In this document: positions 52,861 to 62,301 of the stretch, piece by piece
Numbering within the stretch: position 1 is the first letter of the stretch
How the letters are laid out: every line of letters begins with the position of its first letter
Assembly: GCA_030700315.1 (NCBI GenBank)
Contig: JAUYJO010000135.1
Span: 1 to 64,000 of the forward strand
Source: Gallionella sp.
GTDB lineage: Bacteria > Pseudomonadota > Gammaproteobacteria > Burkholderiales > Gallionellaceae
Length of the DNA stretch: 64,000 bases
Direction: 5' to 3'
Translations under genes and position numbers: made by a program
Notes under the pieces: model-generated
The model's database searches: none
Told to the model about the DNA's origin: nothing
What the model saw: the letters and a program-made list of their open reading frames with translations, nothing else

Positions 52861-54449
52861 GTAACGGCATCCCTCTGGCCGAGGCACTGGCGCGTTACCG
52901 GCCCGACGCGGATCTCGGGCCGCTGCCCGAGCTGGCCGACATCGACGCGCTGCTCAACACCTACCACCCGGATCACTTGCGCGACAGCGTGATCAAGCTG
53001 ACGGTGGGTGCCAACGCGGGAGACCATTGCCAGCGCGAGCTGGCCGGGCTCCTGCAGGCGGAAGCCTTCATCGACGAGGCCGATCTGGCCGGCACACCGG
53101 TGACCGATGTGGATGTGCTGGTGATCGGCGGCGGCGGTGCGGGCTGTGCGGCGGCGCTGGCGGCGGCGGAAAACGGCGCGCGCGTATTGCTGGCCACCAA
53201 GCTGCGCCTCGGCGACAGCAACACGGTAATGGCGGAAGGCGGCATCCAGGCCGCCATCGAACCCGACGACTCGGTGCAGCGGCATATCCAGGACACCCTG
53301 CGCGGCGGCCACCATGCGGCCAACCCGGCGCTGGTATCCGCCATGGCCGGAGACGGCCCGGAAGTGCTGCGCTGGCTGATCGATCAGGGCATGCAATTCG
53401 AACAAACCCCCAGCGGCGACCTGCATACGCGCCGCGCGGGCGGCATGAGCACCGCACGATTGGTGCATTGCCGCGACTACACCGGCCTGGAAATGATGCG
53501 TGTGCTGCGCGAAGCCGTGATCCAGCACCGCAGCATCGAAGTCTGGGAGCAAAGCCCCGCCGTCGAGCTGCTGTCCAACGAAACCGGGCAGAAATGTGTC
53601 GGCGCGGTGCTCACCTCGCTGCTCGACGGCCAGTTGCGCATCGTCCGCACCCGCTCCGTGATTCTGGCGACCGGCGGGCTGGGGCGGCTGCACCTGAACG
53701 GCTTCCCGACTTCCAACCATCTCGGCGCAACCGGCGACGGCCTGGTGCTGGCGTACCGCATCGGTGCGCGCCTGTGCGAACTGGATTCCTTCCAGTATCA
53801 CCCGACGGGGATGCTGCACCCGTCCCATCTGGCGGGCAAACTGGTGACCGAAGGCGTGCGCGCGGCGGGCGCCCTGCTGGTAAACGGCCTCGGCAACCGC
53901 TTCATCGACGAACTTCAGCCGCGCGACGTGGTATGCGCCGCGATTCTGCGCGAATGCGGCGAAGGGCGCGGTATCCGCATCGACGCCCAGCGCGTCGGCG
54001 TATGGCTCGACACGCCGCGCCTGGAACGCGCCCAGCCGGGTTTGCTGGAAAAGCAATTTCCCAACCTGATGGCGCGCACCCACGTCGGGGGCATCGACCC
54101 GCGTATCGAACCGCTGCTGATCCACCCTACCCTGCATTACCAGAACGGCGGCGCGGTGATCGATGTCAACGGCGCCACCACCGTGCCCGGCCTGTATGCG
54201 GTGGGCGAAGTGGCGGGAGGCATCCACGGGCGCAACCGCATCATGGGCAACGCCCTGCTCGAAATCATCAGCTTCGGCCGCCGTGCCGGCATCGCGGCCA
54301 CCACCAATCGCGACCGCGGCCCGAAGAAAATCACCCTCGAACATGTAAACCGCCTGCGCCGCGCCCTGACCCTCGCCGGGATGCCGATGACACAACGGGC
54401 GCCGCAGGTGTTGCCGGCTTACGCAGCGGGAGGCGCATGGAACCGCTGA
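52857..54449 (+). CDS. SdhA/FrdA/NadB-family FAD flavoprotein with N-terminal extension
   Basis: VDVLVIGGGGAGCAAALAAAENG, NTVMAEGGIQAAIEPDDS, LYAVGEVAGGIHGRNRIMGNALLEIISFG. Confidence 0.88.
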   Translation: MSNGIPLAEALARYRPDADLGPLPELADIDALLNTYHPDHLRDSVIKLTVGANAGDHCQRELAGLLQAEAFIDEADLAGTPVTDVDVLVIGGGGAGCAAALAAAENGARVLLATKLRLGDSNTVMAEGGIQAAIEPDDSVQRHIQDTLRGGHHAANPALVSAMAGDGPEVLRWLIDQGMQFEQTPSGDLHTRRAGGMSTARLVHCRDYTGLEMMRVLREAVIQHRSIEVWEQSPAVELLSNETGQKCVGAVLTSLLDGQLRIVRTRSVILATGGLGRLHLNGFPTSNHLGATGDGLVLAYRIGARLCELDSFQYHPTGMLHPSHLAGKLVTEGVRAAGALLVNGLGNRFIDELQPRDVVCAAILRECGEGRGIRIDAQRVGVWLDTPRLERAQPGLLEKQFPNLMARTHVGGIDPRIEPLLIHPTLHYQNGGAVIDVNGATTVPGLYAVGEVAGGIHGRNRIMGNALLEIISFGRRAGIAATTNRDRGPKKITLEHVNRLRRALTLAGMPMTQRAPQVLPAYAAGGAWNR

Positions 54450-55708
54450 TCGTCGAAACGCCCCAGGTTGGCGCATCCCAGGTGTTGCTCCACCCGGACC
54501 GGCGCGTCGGTGCCGACATGGATCGCTGGCGCAATTCCGGCGGCGGCGCGGCGCTGGCGCGCGCCATACAAGAACCGGTCGGCGTGCGCGAAGAAGTGAA
54601 GCTGGCCGAATTGCGCGGCCTGGGCGGCAGCGGCTTCCCGGCCTGGCGCAAGTGGGAGGCGGTCGCCGCCGAAGCGCCAAAACCGGACAAATATCTGGTA
54701 GTCAACGGCAACGAGGACGAGCCCGGCACGTTCAAGGACCGTTTGTTGCTGGAAGAAACCCCGTTTCAGGTAATCGAGGGTGCCGTGGCCACGGCGCTGG
54801 CGATCGGCGCCAACCGCGTCGTGTTCTACGTCAATCCCGACTTGACCCGCTCGCTGGCGGCGATGAAGGCGGCACTCAAACAATGGCATGCCTCGGAATT
54901 TCCGGTGCAGACCTCGGCCGCGCTCGGCATGCCGCTGGAACTCAAGCTGCTGCCCGGTTCCGGGCACTACATCGGCGGCGAAGAAACGGCATCCATGGAA
55001 TGGGTCGAGGGGCGTTTTCCCTTCCCGCGCGGCAAGCCGCCCTACCCGGCGCAATCCGGCGTACACGGCTGCCCTACCCTGATCAACAACGTAGAAACCA
55101 TCGCCAACGTGCCGCACATCGCGGTACGGGGCGCCGCATGGTTCCGCGCCCTCGGCAAAGCACCGGGCACCGGCACCAAGCTGTATTCGTTGAGCGGCGA
55201 CGTGCTGTATCCCGGCGTATTCGAGTTGCCGATGGGCACGCCGCTGCGCGAACTCATCTTCACCCACGGCGGCGGCCTGCTGTCGGGCAAACCGCTCAAG
55301 GCGGTATTCACCGGCGGCCCGTCGAGCACCCTGCTGACCCCTGTCGATCTCGACGTGGCGATGGATTTCGACTCGCTGCGCGCGCGTGGCGCCAACCTGG
55401 GCACCGGCGCGATGATCGTCATTTCGGAAGGCACCGGCATCGTCAAGCGCGTGGCCGAATACGAGCGCTTCTTCGCCCACTCCTCGTGCGGCCAGTGCAA
55501 CTCGTGCAAGGTGGGCACCGCCACCATGAGCCGCCTGCTGGATCGTATCGACACCGGACGCGGCACGCCCTCCGACCTCAACACGCTGGAAAACCTCTGC
55601 ACCATGCTGCCCGGCAGCGGCCGCTGCCACCTCATCAACGGCGCCGTGGCACTGCTCGACAGCGCCTTCCACCACTTCCACGACGAGTTCAAGCAGGCGC
55701 TGCGTTAA
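54437..55708 (+). CDS. NuoF-like NADH-binding flavoprotein
   Basis: LRGLGGSGFPAWRKWEAV, YLVVNGNEDEPGTFKDRLLLEETPFQVIEG, SSCGQCNSCKVGTATM; real start at 54437 within ORF 53027..55708. Confidence 0.88.
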   Translation: MEPLIVETPQVGASQVLLHPDRRVGADMDRWRNSGGGAALARAIQEPVGVREEVKLAELRGLGGSGFPAWRKWEAVAAEAPKPDKYLVVNGNEDEPGTFKDRLLLEETPFQVIEGAVATALAIGANRVVFYVNPDLTRSLAAMKAALKQWHASEFPVQTSAALGMPLELKLLPGSGHYIGGEETASMEWVEGRFPFPRGKPPYPAQSGVHGCPTLINNVETIANVPHIAVRGAAWFRALGKAPGTGTKLYSLSGDVLYPGVFELPMGTPLRELIFTHGGGLLSGKPLKAVFTGGPSSTLLTPVDLDVAMDFDSLRARGANLGTGAMIVISEGTGIVKRVAEYERFFAHSSCGQCNSCKVGTATMSRLLDRIDTGRGTPSDLNTLENLCTMLPGSGRCHLINGAVALLDSAFHHFHDEFKQALR

Positions 55709-55775
55709 CCCGTAGGGCGGGCTCTGCCCGCCGTCAAAAAACATGTCGCATCCCACGCCGCAATCACGCAGATTT

Positions 55776-56471
55776 CTACGCGCCCATTTTTCGTGGCACA
55801 CCGATCCTGGGGCAACAGCCCGATATTGGGCATTCAGCACACCGGGGTGAGGTTGGAGTGCAAATCTCGCGCCCGAGAGAAATCATGTTCACATGCAACG
55901 AATAGCGAAGCTCTGGCGGAATTTTGGATTGCAGGCGATCCATATCTCGCGGCGCACAGTGCTTGTCTTTTTGCGTAGGTCTGACCCAGCCGAGACGCTT
56001 GGCGATACGCCAGCAGTGCGTATCCACGGGAAAAACCTGCCTGCCCAGCGAGTACATCAAAACGCATCGCGCAACCTTTTTTCCCACTCCAGGTAGCGTC
56101 AACAAAAAAGCTTCGGCATCCTCATCGCTCATCTTGCGCAATGGCTTCAGTGTGGGCTCGCCAAACTCTGCCACAATGATGTCGAAAAGATCGCGGATCG
56201 CCTTGGCTTTCTGGTTCGACAGGCCGCCGCTGACGATAGGACGCGCGATATATTCGGCAGGCGCTTCGGCAATGTGCAGGTGGGTGGGGAAAGTTTGTTT
56301 CAGCGAGCGGTAGGTGCTGCGGTAACTCGCCTCACCAGTCTTGGTGCTGCAAATGATGAACAGCAATTCGTCCAGCGGGTTTTTGAGATTGTAGTGGTTG
56401 AAGTCGCGGTAGCGATTTTTCAGCGCTGCCGCAACGTCAAAAACGGTTAGAGGATATTTTCGCGAAACCAT
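55776..56471 (-). CDS. Endonuclease III-like DNA glycosylase with 4Fe-4S cluster
   Basis: LPGVGKKVARCVLMYSLGRQVFPVDTHCWRIAKRLGW; CTPTSPRCAECPISGCC. Confidence 0.85.
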   Translation of the reverse strand: MVSRKYPLTVFDVAAALKNRYRDFNHYNLKNPLDELLFIICSTKTGEASYRSTYRSLKQTFPTHLHIAEAPAEYIARPIVSGGLSNQKAKAIRDLFDIIVAEFGEPTLKPLRKMSDEDAEAFLLTLPGVGKKVARCVLMYSLGRQVFPVDTHCWRIAKRLGWVRPTQKDKHCAPRDMDRLQSKIPPELRYSLHVNMISLGREICTPTSPRCAECPISGCCPRIGVPRKMGA

Positions 56472-56554
56472 GTTGGCAGTTTACAGATTTCACGGGCTGG
56501 TTCGGACAGGAAGATTATTTCAGTTTCCTGAAATGTAACCTTGAATTTTAATAA

Positions 56555-56583
56555 TTGACCTGTCCGTATGAGCCGATTACAAT
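56555..56583 (+). promoter_or_regulatory. Sigma70-type promoter of higBA
   Basis: TTGACC-N17-TACAAT. Confidence 0.7.
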
Positions 56584-56600
56584 CCTCCCGAATTGGGAGG
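56584..56600. promoter_or_regulatory. Palindrome CCTCCC-GAATT-GGGAGG overlapping the higB Shine-Dalgarno; probable operator
   Basis: Immediately downstream of the -10; ATG at 56607. Confidence 0.55.
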
Positions 56601-56606
56601 GTTGAT

Positions 56607-56915
56607 ATGCGTGTAATTGCCAAGAGCACGTTGGTCAAATTTTGGCGTCGTCCGGAATATGCGGATTCGAAGGGCGCTTTGCAAAGCTGGTATGACGAGG
56701 CGATCAAAGCTAGCTGGCAAACTCCGCAGGACATCAAGGAGCAGTATCGCAGCGCGAGCATCTGCGGCAACAACCGTGTGGTGTTTAACATCGCCGGGAA
56801 CAAATACCGCCTGGTTGTTGAAATGCAGTATCGAGCCGGAATGGCGTGGGTGAAATTCGTTGGAACCCATGCGCAATACGACAAAATCAACGTGGAGACC
56901 GTCAATGAATATTAA
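56607..56915 (+). CDS. higB: HigB-family mRNA interferase toxin
   Basis: MRVIAKSTLVKFWRRPEYADSKGALQSWYDEAIKASWQTPQDIKEQYRSASI. Confidence 0.92.
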   Translation: MRVIAKSTLVKFWRRPEYADSKGALQSWYDEAIKASWQTPQDIKEQYRSASICGNNRVVFNIAGNKYRLVVEMQYRAGMAWVKFVGTHAQYDKINVETVNEY

Positions 56916-57261
56916 ACCCATCCGCAACGACGACGACTTGCGCGCCGCATTCAAGCGGCTGGAGAAGGTGTACCAGGCACAAGAGGGAACGCTACAGGCG
57001 GACGAGATGGAGATACTCGTCACGCTCATCGAAGCATACGAGCACAAGCACTTCCCGATTGGCGCGGTCGATCCGGTCGAAGCCATCAAATTCAGAATGG
57101 AACAGCAGGGGCTTACCCAGAAAGACCTTGAACCTTATATCGGCTCAAGCGGCCGTGTTTCCGAGGTATTGAACCACAAGCGCAGGCTCAGCCTGCAAAT
57201 GGTGAAGCGGCTGCACGACGGGCTGAACATCCCTTACGAAAGTTTGCTGTCGGCTGCGTAG
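56905..57261 (+). CDS. higA: HigA-family antitoxin
   Basis: HFPIGAVDPVEAIKFRMEQQGLTQKDLEPYIGSSGRVSEVLNHKRRLSLQMVKRLHDGLNIPYESLL. Confidence 0.92.
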   Translation: MNIKPIRNDDDLRAAFKRLEKVYQAQEGTLQADEMEILVTLIEAYEHKHFPIGAVDPVEAIKFRMEQQGLTQKDLEPYIGSSGRVSEVLNHKRRLSLQMVKRLHDGLNIPYESLLSAA

Positions 57262-57357
57262 CTTGGTTATGCCGCATCCTGTATGGCAAGGCGGTGATTG
57301 TACAACATCCACTTGGCGTAGCGCGTTGACCGCAACACCAAAAGCATGGCGCTCGAA

Positions 57358-57480
57358 CATGTGAACCACCTAAGCCTCGCCTCGGCTCTAGCCGGGTTGC
57401 CGATGACGCAACAGGCGTCGCAGGTATTGTTGACTTACGCAGTGGAAGGCGCATGGAGCCACTGATCCTTGAAACGCCAC
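57358..57480 (+). pseudogene. Decayed copy of the flavoprotein/NuoF-like gene junction (54339-54465)
   Basis: catgtgaaccacct...ccgatgacgcaacaggcgtcgcaggtattgttgacttacgcagtggaaggcgcatggagccactgatccttgaaacgcc. Confidence 0.8.
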
Positions 57481-57684
57481 CGAAACGCCAATGTCCGCCT
57501 TTGTTTTTAACAGGGGTAAGTTTGATCACCGGCGGACGGATTTCTATTTGGCAGAAAGCCAACATTACTACTTTGCGCTAACAAATTCACCCTGCGTATT
57601 GATTTATATCGATATTCAGGTATGCTACGCAAAATACAAGCAGCTCAAGGAATAAAGTAAACGGCTCATGGGGAGAGATTACAC

Positions 57685-58620
57685 GTGAAAAAAAGATTGT
57701 TTTTTTGCCTGCTGGCAGGACAAATGCTGGCAGCCCATGCGGGAGAATTTGATGCAAACCGCTCTGCGCTCAAATCGAAACTTGTCCGCACCAACGCAAT
57801 ATCCAACAATAACGAAAAACCCGGTATCAATGAAAAATTCGCCTACGCTTCCTCGCCCAAACTGCATTCCTCGATTGCGCTGATTTACGACCAGCAGACA
57901 CAACGCCCGCTGTACGCCAAGAATTCCGGCACGCTGGCCCCCATCGCCTCAATTACCAAGCTGATGACGGCAATGGTGGTGCTGGATGCTCAGCAGTCGC
58001 TGGATGAGGAAATCAGCATTGACGTGGCCGATATCGATACGCTCAAGGGCACGCATTCCCGTTTGCGTATCGGCACAACCTACACGCGCAGCGAGTTGCT
58101 CAAGCTGGCCTTGATGGCTTCGGAAAATCGTGCGGCATCTGCCCTAGCGCGCACCTACCCCGGTGGTTACGATGCGGCGATTGCGGCGATGAACGCCAAA
58201 GCACGCGAATTCGACATGCCCAATACGCGCTTTCTCGACCCTACCGGATTGAACAGCGACAACGTTTCCACCGCGCACGATTTGGTCAAAATGGTTTCGG
58301 CTGCGCGCGGCTACCCTCTGATACACCAATACACAACGACCCCATCGTATTCCGTGGATGGCTGGGGTAAGCGCGAATTGCGCTTCAACAATACCAACCC
58401 CTTGGTGAAAAATGCCGCGTGGGACATCGGTGTGAGCAAAACCGGTTACATCAGTGAGGCGGGGCGCTGCCTGGTAATGGAGGCGACCATCAACCAGCGC
58501 CCGGTAATCATCGTACTGCTCGATTCCTGGGGAAAAAACAGCCGTATCGGCGATGCCAACCGCATCAAGAAGTGGATGGAAAGCAGCAATACCTACGCCC
58601 GCACGACAACGCGCGGCTAA
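57685..58620 (+). CDS. pbpG: D-alanyl-D-alanine endopeptidase (PBP7-type)
   Basis: APIASITKLMTAMVVLDAQQSLDEEISID; SENRAASALARTYPGG. Confidence 0.93.
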   Translation: MKKRLFFCLLAGQMLAAHAGEFDANRSALKSKLVRTNAISNNNEKPGINEKFAYASSPKLHSSIALIYDQQTQRPLYAKNSGTLAPIASITKLMTAMVVLDAQQSLDEEISIDVADIDTLKGTHSRLRIGTTYTRSELLKLALMASENRAASALARTYPGGYDAAIAAMNAKAREFDMPNTRFLDPTGLNSDNVSTAHDLVKMVSAARGYPLIHQYTTTPSYSVDGWGKRELRFNNTNPLVKNAAWDIGVSKTGYISEAGRCLVMEATINQRPVIIVLLDSWGKNSRIGDANRIKKWMESSNTYARTTTRG

Positions 58621-58843
58621 CCGGCTATAGCCACCATCAAGAAACGCCTGCGGGGGCAGCCACCTCCCAACGCTGCCCCCTCCCCCTGCATGGCGCGGGA
58701 AGCGCCGGACAAATGGTCTGAAGCGCGCTCAACATCAACCTCCCTCAATAATCAGGCTCAGTCTAATTTTTCGCGCACCGCTGCCGATAACTCTAACAAG
58801 GGTAGCGCATCGTGCGCAAATCCGCAGAAACTGGAGGCCGATC

Positions 58844-59053
58844 ATGAAAACATTCAGCATGGATATGAGCAGCTATGAAATCGGGCGCGGTGAGCCGATG
58901 GTGTCCGGTTATGATGAGGATGTTTTGTGCGCTGGCTGGATTCCCCATCTTGCCTGCCACCAGCCGCACACCGAGAAAGCGGCGCTGCCGGTCGAGTTGG
59001 CAAAAGTGGATGTCGATGCCTTTCTGCAGAAGATGTATGCCTACCAATGCTAA
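58844..59053 (+). CDS. Small hypothetical protein (69 aa)
   Basis: MKTFSMDMSSYEIGRGEPMVSGYDEDVLCAGWIPHLACHQ...; weak support. Confidence 0.35.
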   Translation: MKTFSMDMSSYEIGRGEPMVSGYDEDVLCAGWIPHLACHQPHTEKAALPVELAKVDVDAFLQKMYAYQC

Positions 59054-59843
59054 GGGAGGCATCCATTAGCCGGCTCGTGTCAAGCGAGCAAACAAATCCA
59101 TGGCGACGCCAGCCGCCGGTTTTCAATCTCTCCCCGCTCCGCTTGCAGTTGCCGGTCACGCCCGTTTTTTCATTTCGTGGCTGCTACGAATCGCGCCAGA
59201 CACCCATCAGGATCAAGCGAGCGGCGATGAGGCGAAGCATTCCAGATCGATGATGCGCGCCGTCAGCAGATCATTCAGCGTGGAGATGAGTGAGTGATCT
59301 GCTCGGCCACTACGCCTTGCGCCATCATGTTGTGCGTCAGTTCGCGGATGTCTTTGCTGAGCACGATCAGCGTGGCAACACTGTCCGCCTGGCCTTGCTG
59401 CGGAGATGCGATCACCTCATCTTTCGCATAATAGGCAAGCTGCGCACGCTCCAGCATCCAGAGCAGATGCTCACGCTCCATGCGGTCGAATGGCGCATGC
59501 TTGGCAAGGAATACTTTTGGGGCGCGTGTATCGCACTCAAGGCATTTTCCCCTTTATTACAAGCGAAATTTCATTATGGTGGCCGTTGCAATCAAGCTGG
59601 AGCAATATGGCTTCGACCCATTCTACCGATGTACAAATTCACCAGATGCTCGAGTCATATCGATAGGGCGCACGATCAGACAAACGGCTTGACGCTCACC
59701 GTTTAAGCTCTTTTTGGAATTGAAAATATTGTATCATTCGGCTGTCAGGCAGGTGTCCCCTGAATCATTGAACCAACAACAAACAGCGTTCCGCTTTCGT
59801 TCCTACCCTTTTAGAACAATACAACGTCACTCAGGAGATCGTT

Positions 59844-61811
59844 ATGTCCAACATCCAGTCCGTGTTGCATGAAACCCGCGTTTTCAGCCCTTCCGATGAA
59901 TTTGTCAAGCAAGCCAATGTTTCCGGCATGGAAAGCTATCAGGCATTGTGCAAGGCTGCGGAACAGGACTACGCCGGCTTCTGGGCGAAGCTGGCACGCG
60001 AAACTTTATTGTGGAAAAAATCGTTCACCAAAGTGCTGGACGAGAGCAACGTGCCCTTCTTCAAGTGGTTCGAAGATGGCGAGTTGAATGTTTCCTATAA
60101 CTGTCTCGACAAGCACCTTTCCAGCCAGCCGGAAAAGACCGCGATCATTTTTGAGGCCGACGATGGCACGGTAACGCGAATCAATTACCGCGACTTGCAC
60201 GCGCGTGTCTGCCAGTTTGCCAATGGACTGAAATCTCGCGGCATCAAAAATGGCGACCGCGTCATCATCTACATACCGATGAGCATCGAAGCGGTGGTCG
60301 CAATGCAGGCCTGCGCGCGCATCGGCGCGATCCATTCGGTGGTGTTCGCCGGCTTTTCCTCCAAGAGCCTGCACGAGCGCATTACCGATGCCGGGGCGTG
60401 CGCGGTGATTACCGCCGATGCGCAAATGCGCGGCGGCAAGGTGATGCCGCTGAAACCGGCGGTGGATGAAGGGCTGGCGATGGGCGGTTGCGAAATGGTA
60501 CACAGCGTCATTGTCTACCGGCGCGCCGCCTGCGAAACCGCATGGGATGCCGGGCGCGATGTCTGGTGGCACGAGTTGGCTGCGGGACAGGGCGCGAGCT
60601 GCGAACCGGAATGGGTCGGCGCGGAACACCCGCTGTTCATCCTCTACACCTCCGGTTCCACCGGCAAACCCAAAGGCGTGCAACATTCCAGCGGCGGCTA
60701 CCTGCTCGTGACGATGCTGTCGATGCAATGGGTGTTCGATTACAAGCCCGCCGACGTTTTCTGGTGTACCGCCGACGTGGGTTGGGTCACCGGCCACAGC
60801 TATGTTACCTATGGCCCGCTGGCGATGGGCGCAACGCAAGTGATTTTCGAGGGCGTGCCGACTTACCCCGATGCCGGACGTTTCTGGAAAATGATTCAGG
60901 ATCACAAGGTGACGACTTTCTACACCGCGCCGACGGCGATACGCTCGCTCATCAAGCTGGGCGGCGACTTGCCGAAGAAATACGATTTGTCCAGCCTGCG
61001 CCTGCTCGGCTCGGTTGGCGAACCGATCAACCCCGAGGCGTGGATGTGGTATTACACCGAGGTCGGACAATCGCGCTGTCCGATCGTGGACACCTGGTGG
61101 CAGACCGAAACCGGCGCGCACATGATCGCCCCGCTGCCCGGCGCAATGCCGATCAAGCCCGGCACCTGCACACTGCCGCTGCCCGGCATCATGGCGACCA
61201 TCGTCGACGAAGCCGGCGAAGAAGTGCATAGCCAGCACGGTGGCTTTCTAGTCATCAAACGCCCTTTCCCCTCGCAAATCCGCACCATCTGGGGCGATCC
61301 GGAACGCTACCGCAAGAACTATTTCCCCGAGGAAATGCACGGCTATTACCTGGCGGGTGACTCCGCGCACCGCGACGAGGACGGCTATTTCTGGATCATG
61401 GGGCGCATCGACGATGTGCTGAATGTCTCGGGACATCGTCTGGGTACAATGGAAATCGAATCGGCGCTGGCCGCCAACCCCCTGGTCGCCGAGGCCGCAG
61501 TGGTCGGCAAGCCGCATGAAATAAAGGGCGAAGCGATAGCGGCCTTCGTCGTGCTGAAAGGCGCGCGCCCGGAAGACCCGGCCAAGATCAAGGAAATCGC
61601 CGAAGCCTTGCGCAACTGGGTGAGCAAAGAGATCGGCCCGATCGCCAAGCCCGACGAAATCCGCTTCGGCGACAACCTGCCCAAAACCCGCTCCGGCAAA
61701 ATCATGCGCCGCCTGCTGCGCGCCCTCGCACGGGGAGAGGAAATTACACAGGATATTTCCACGCTGGAAAATCCGGCTATCCTAGAACAACTCAAGAACG
61801 CGGTGCATTGA
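59844..61811 (+). CDS. acs: Acetyl-CoA synthetase
   Basis: [22 protein letters not shown]-terminal [16 protein letters not shown]. Confidence 0.97.
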   Translation: MSNIQSVLHETRVFSPSDEFVKQANVSGMESYQALCKAAEQDYAGFWAKLARETLLWKKSFTKVLDESNVPFFKWFEDGELNVSYNCLDKHLSSQPEKTAIIFEADDGTVTRINYRDLHARVCQFANGLKSRGIKNGDRVIIYIPMSIEAVVAMQACARIGAIHSVVFAGFSSKSLHERITDAGACAVITADAQMRGGKVMPLKPAVDEGLAMGGCEMVHSVIVYRRAACETAWDAGRDVWWHELAAGQGASCEPEWVGAEHPLFILYTSGSTGKPKGVQHSSGGYLLVTMLSMQWVFDYKPADVFWCTADVGWVTGHSYVTYGPLAMGATQVIFEGVPTYPDAGRFWKMIQDHKVTTFYTAPTAIRSLIKLGGDLPKKYDLSSLRLLGSVGEPINPEAWMWYYTEVGQSRCPIVDTWWQTETGAHMIAPLPGAMPIKPGTCTLPLPGIMATIVDEAGEEVHSQHGGFLVIKRPFPSQIRTIWGDPERYRKNYFPEEMHGYYLAGDSAHRDEDGYFWIMGRIDDVLNVSGHRLGTMEIESALAANPLVAEAAVVGKPHEIKGEAIAAFVVLKGARPEDPAKIKEIAEALRNWVSKEIGPIAKPDEIRFGDNLPKTRSGKIMRRLLRALARGEEITQDISTLENPAILEQLKNAVH

Positions 61812-61883
61812 AGAAGGCCGGGAACACAAGACAGCGAACAGATTTTTTCCGCGCTTCTCGCGGGCTAAAAAGCACCGCGCGGC

Positions 61884-62070
61884 AAGGCGTGAGCAGAAAA
61901 CATTCAAAACCACCCCCCCCTCCAGCTCCCCCTTGTGCGAGCATCCGCTGCGCGGATTGCCTGCTTACCCCACTTCAGGGGGAGAGCAATGCTCCTCCCC
62001 TGACAAGGGGAGGCCGGGAGGGTTTTGATCGCTACCGATAGAATTACACACCACTTTCAAATGCACCCGG
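61884..62070. repeat. Dispersed repeat with CTCCCCCTTG inverted segments, copy 2
   Basis: See 6219-6395. Confidence 0.75.
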
Positions 62071-62163
62071 TATTGGCCGGTAGGTTGGCGCTGAACGCAG
62101 TGAAGCCCAACATCATCCCAGGATAAATTTGTTCTCTGAAATTTATGATGAAAATCAATGACG

Positions 62164-62240
62164 GTAGGGTGGGCACGCTGTTGTGCCCACGCGGATACCA
62201 AACCGCGTGGGCAGACGATAAACCTGTCTGCCCACCCTAC
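62164..62240. repeat. Inverted REP doublet (BIME-like)
   Basis: gtagggtgggcacgctgttgtgcccacgcgg...ccgcgtgggcagacgataaacctgtctgcccaccctac. Confidence 0.9.
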
Positions 62241-62301
62241 GTTATTCTCCGAGAACAAATTTACCCTGAACATCATCCTGATTTCGGTTGACCTGACCGC
62301 G

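Noticed and set aside
53027-54436. Upstream part of ORF 53027..55708 (893 aa)
   Set aside because: Out-of-frame reading of the flavoprotein gene, Arg/Ala/Pro-rich; the NuoF-like gene starts at MEPLIVE (54437)
52836-55840. Long antisense ORFs 52836..54680 (614 aa) and 54419..55840 (473 aa)
   Set aside because: Shadow ORFs opposite high-GC genes with clear family matches on the plus strand
54652-55905. 417 aa plus-strand ORF
   Set aside because: Alternative frame of the NuoF-like gene; low-complexity Arg-rich translation
59275-59706. Small ORFs 59275..59481 (-) and 59290..59706 (+)
   Set aside because: No recognisable domain or good initiation context; likely degraded intergenic sequence
60006-61238. 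410 aa antisense ORF opposite acs
   Set aside because: acs frame is unambiguous on the plus strand
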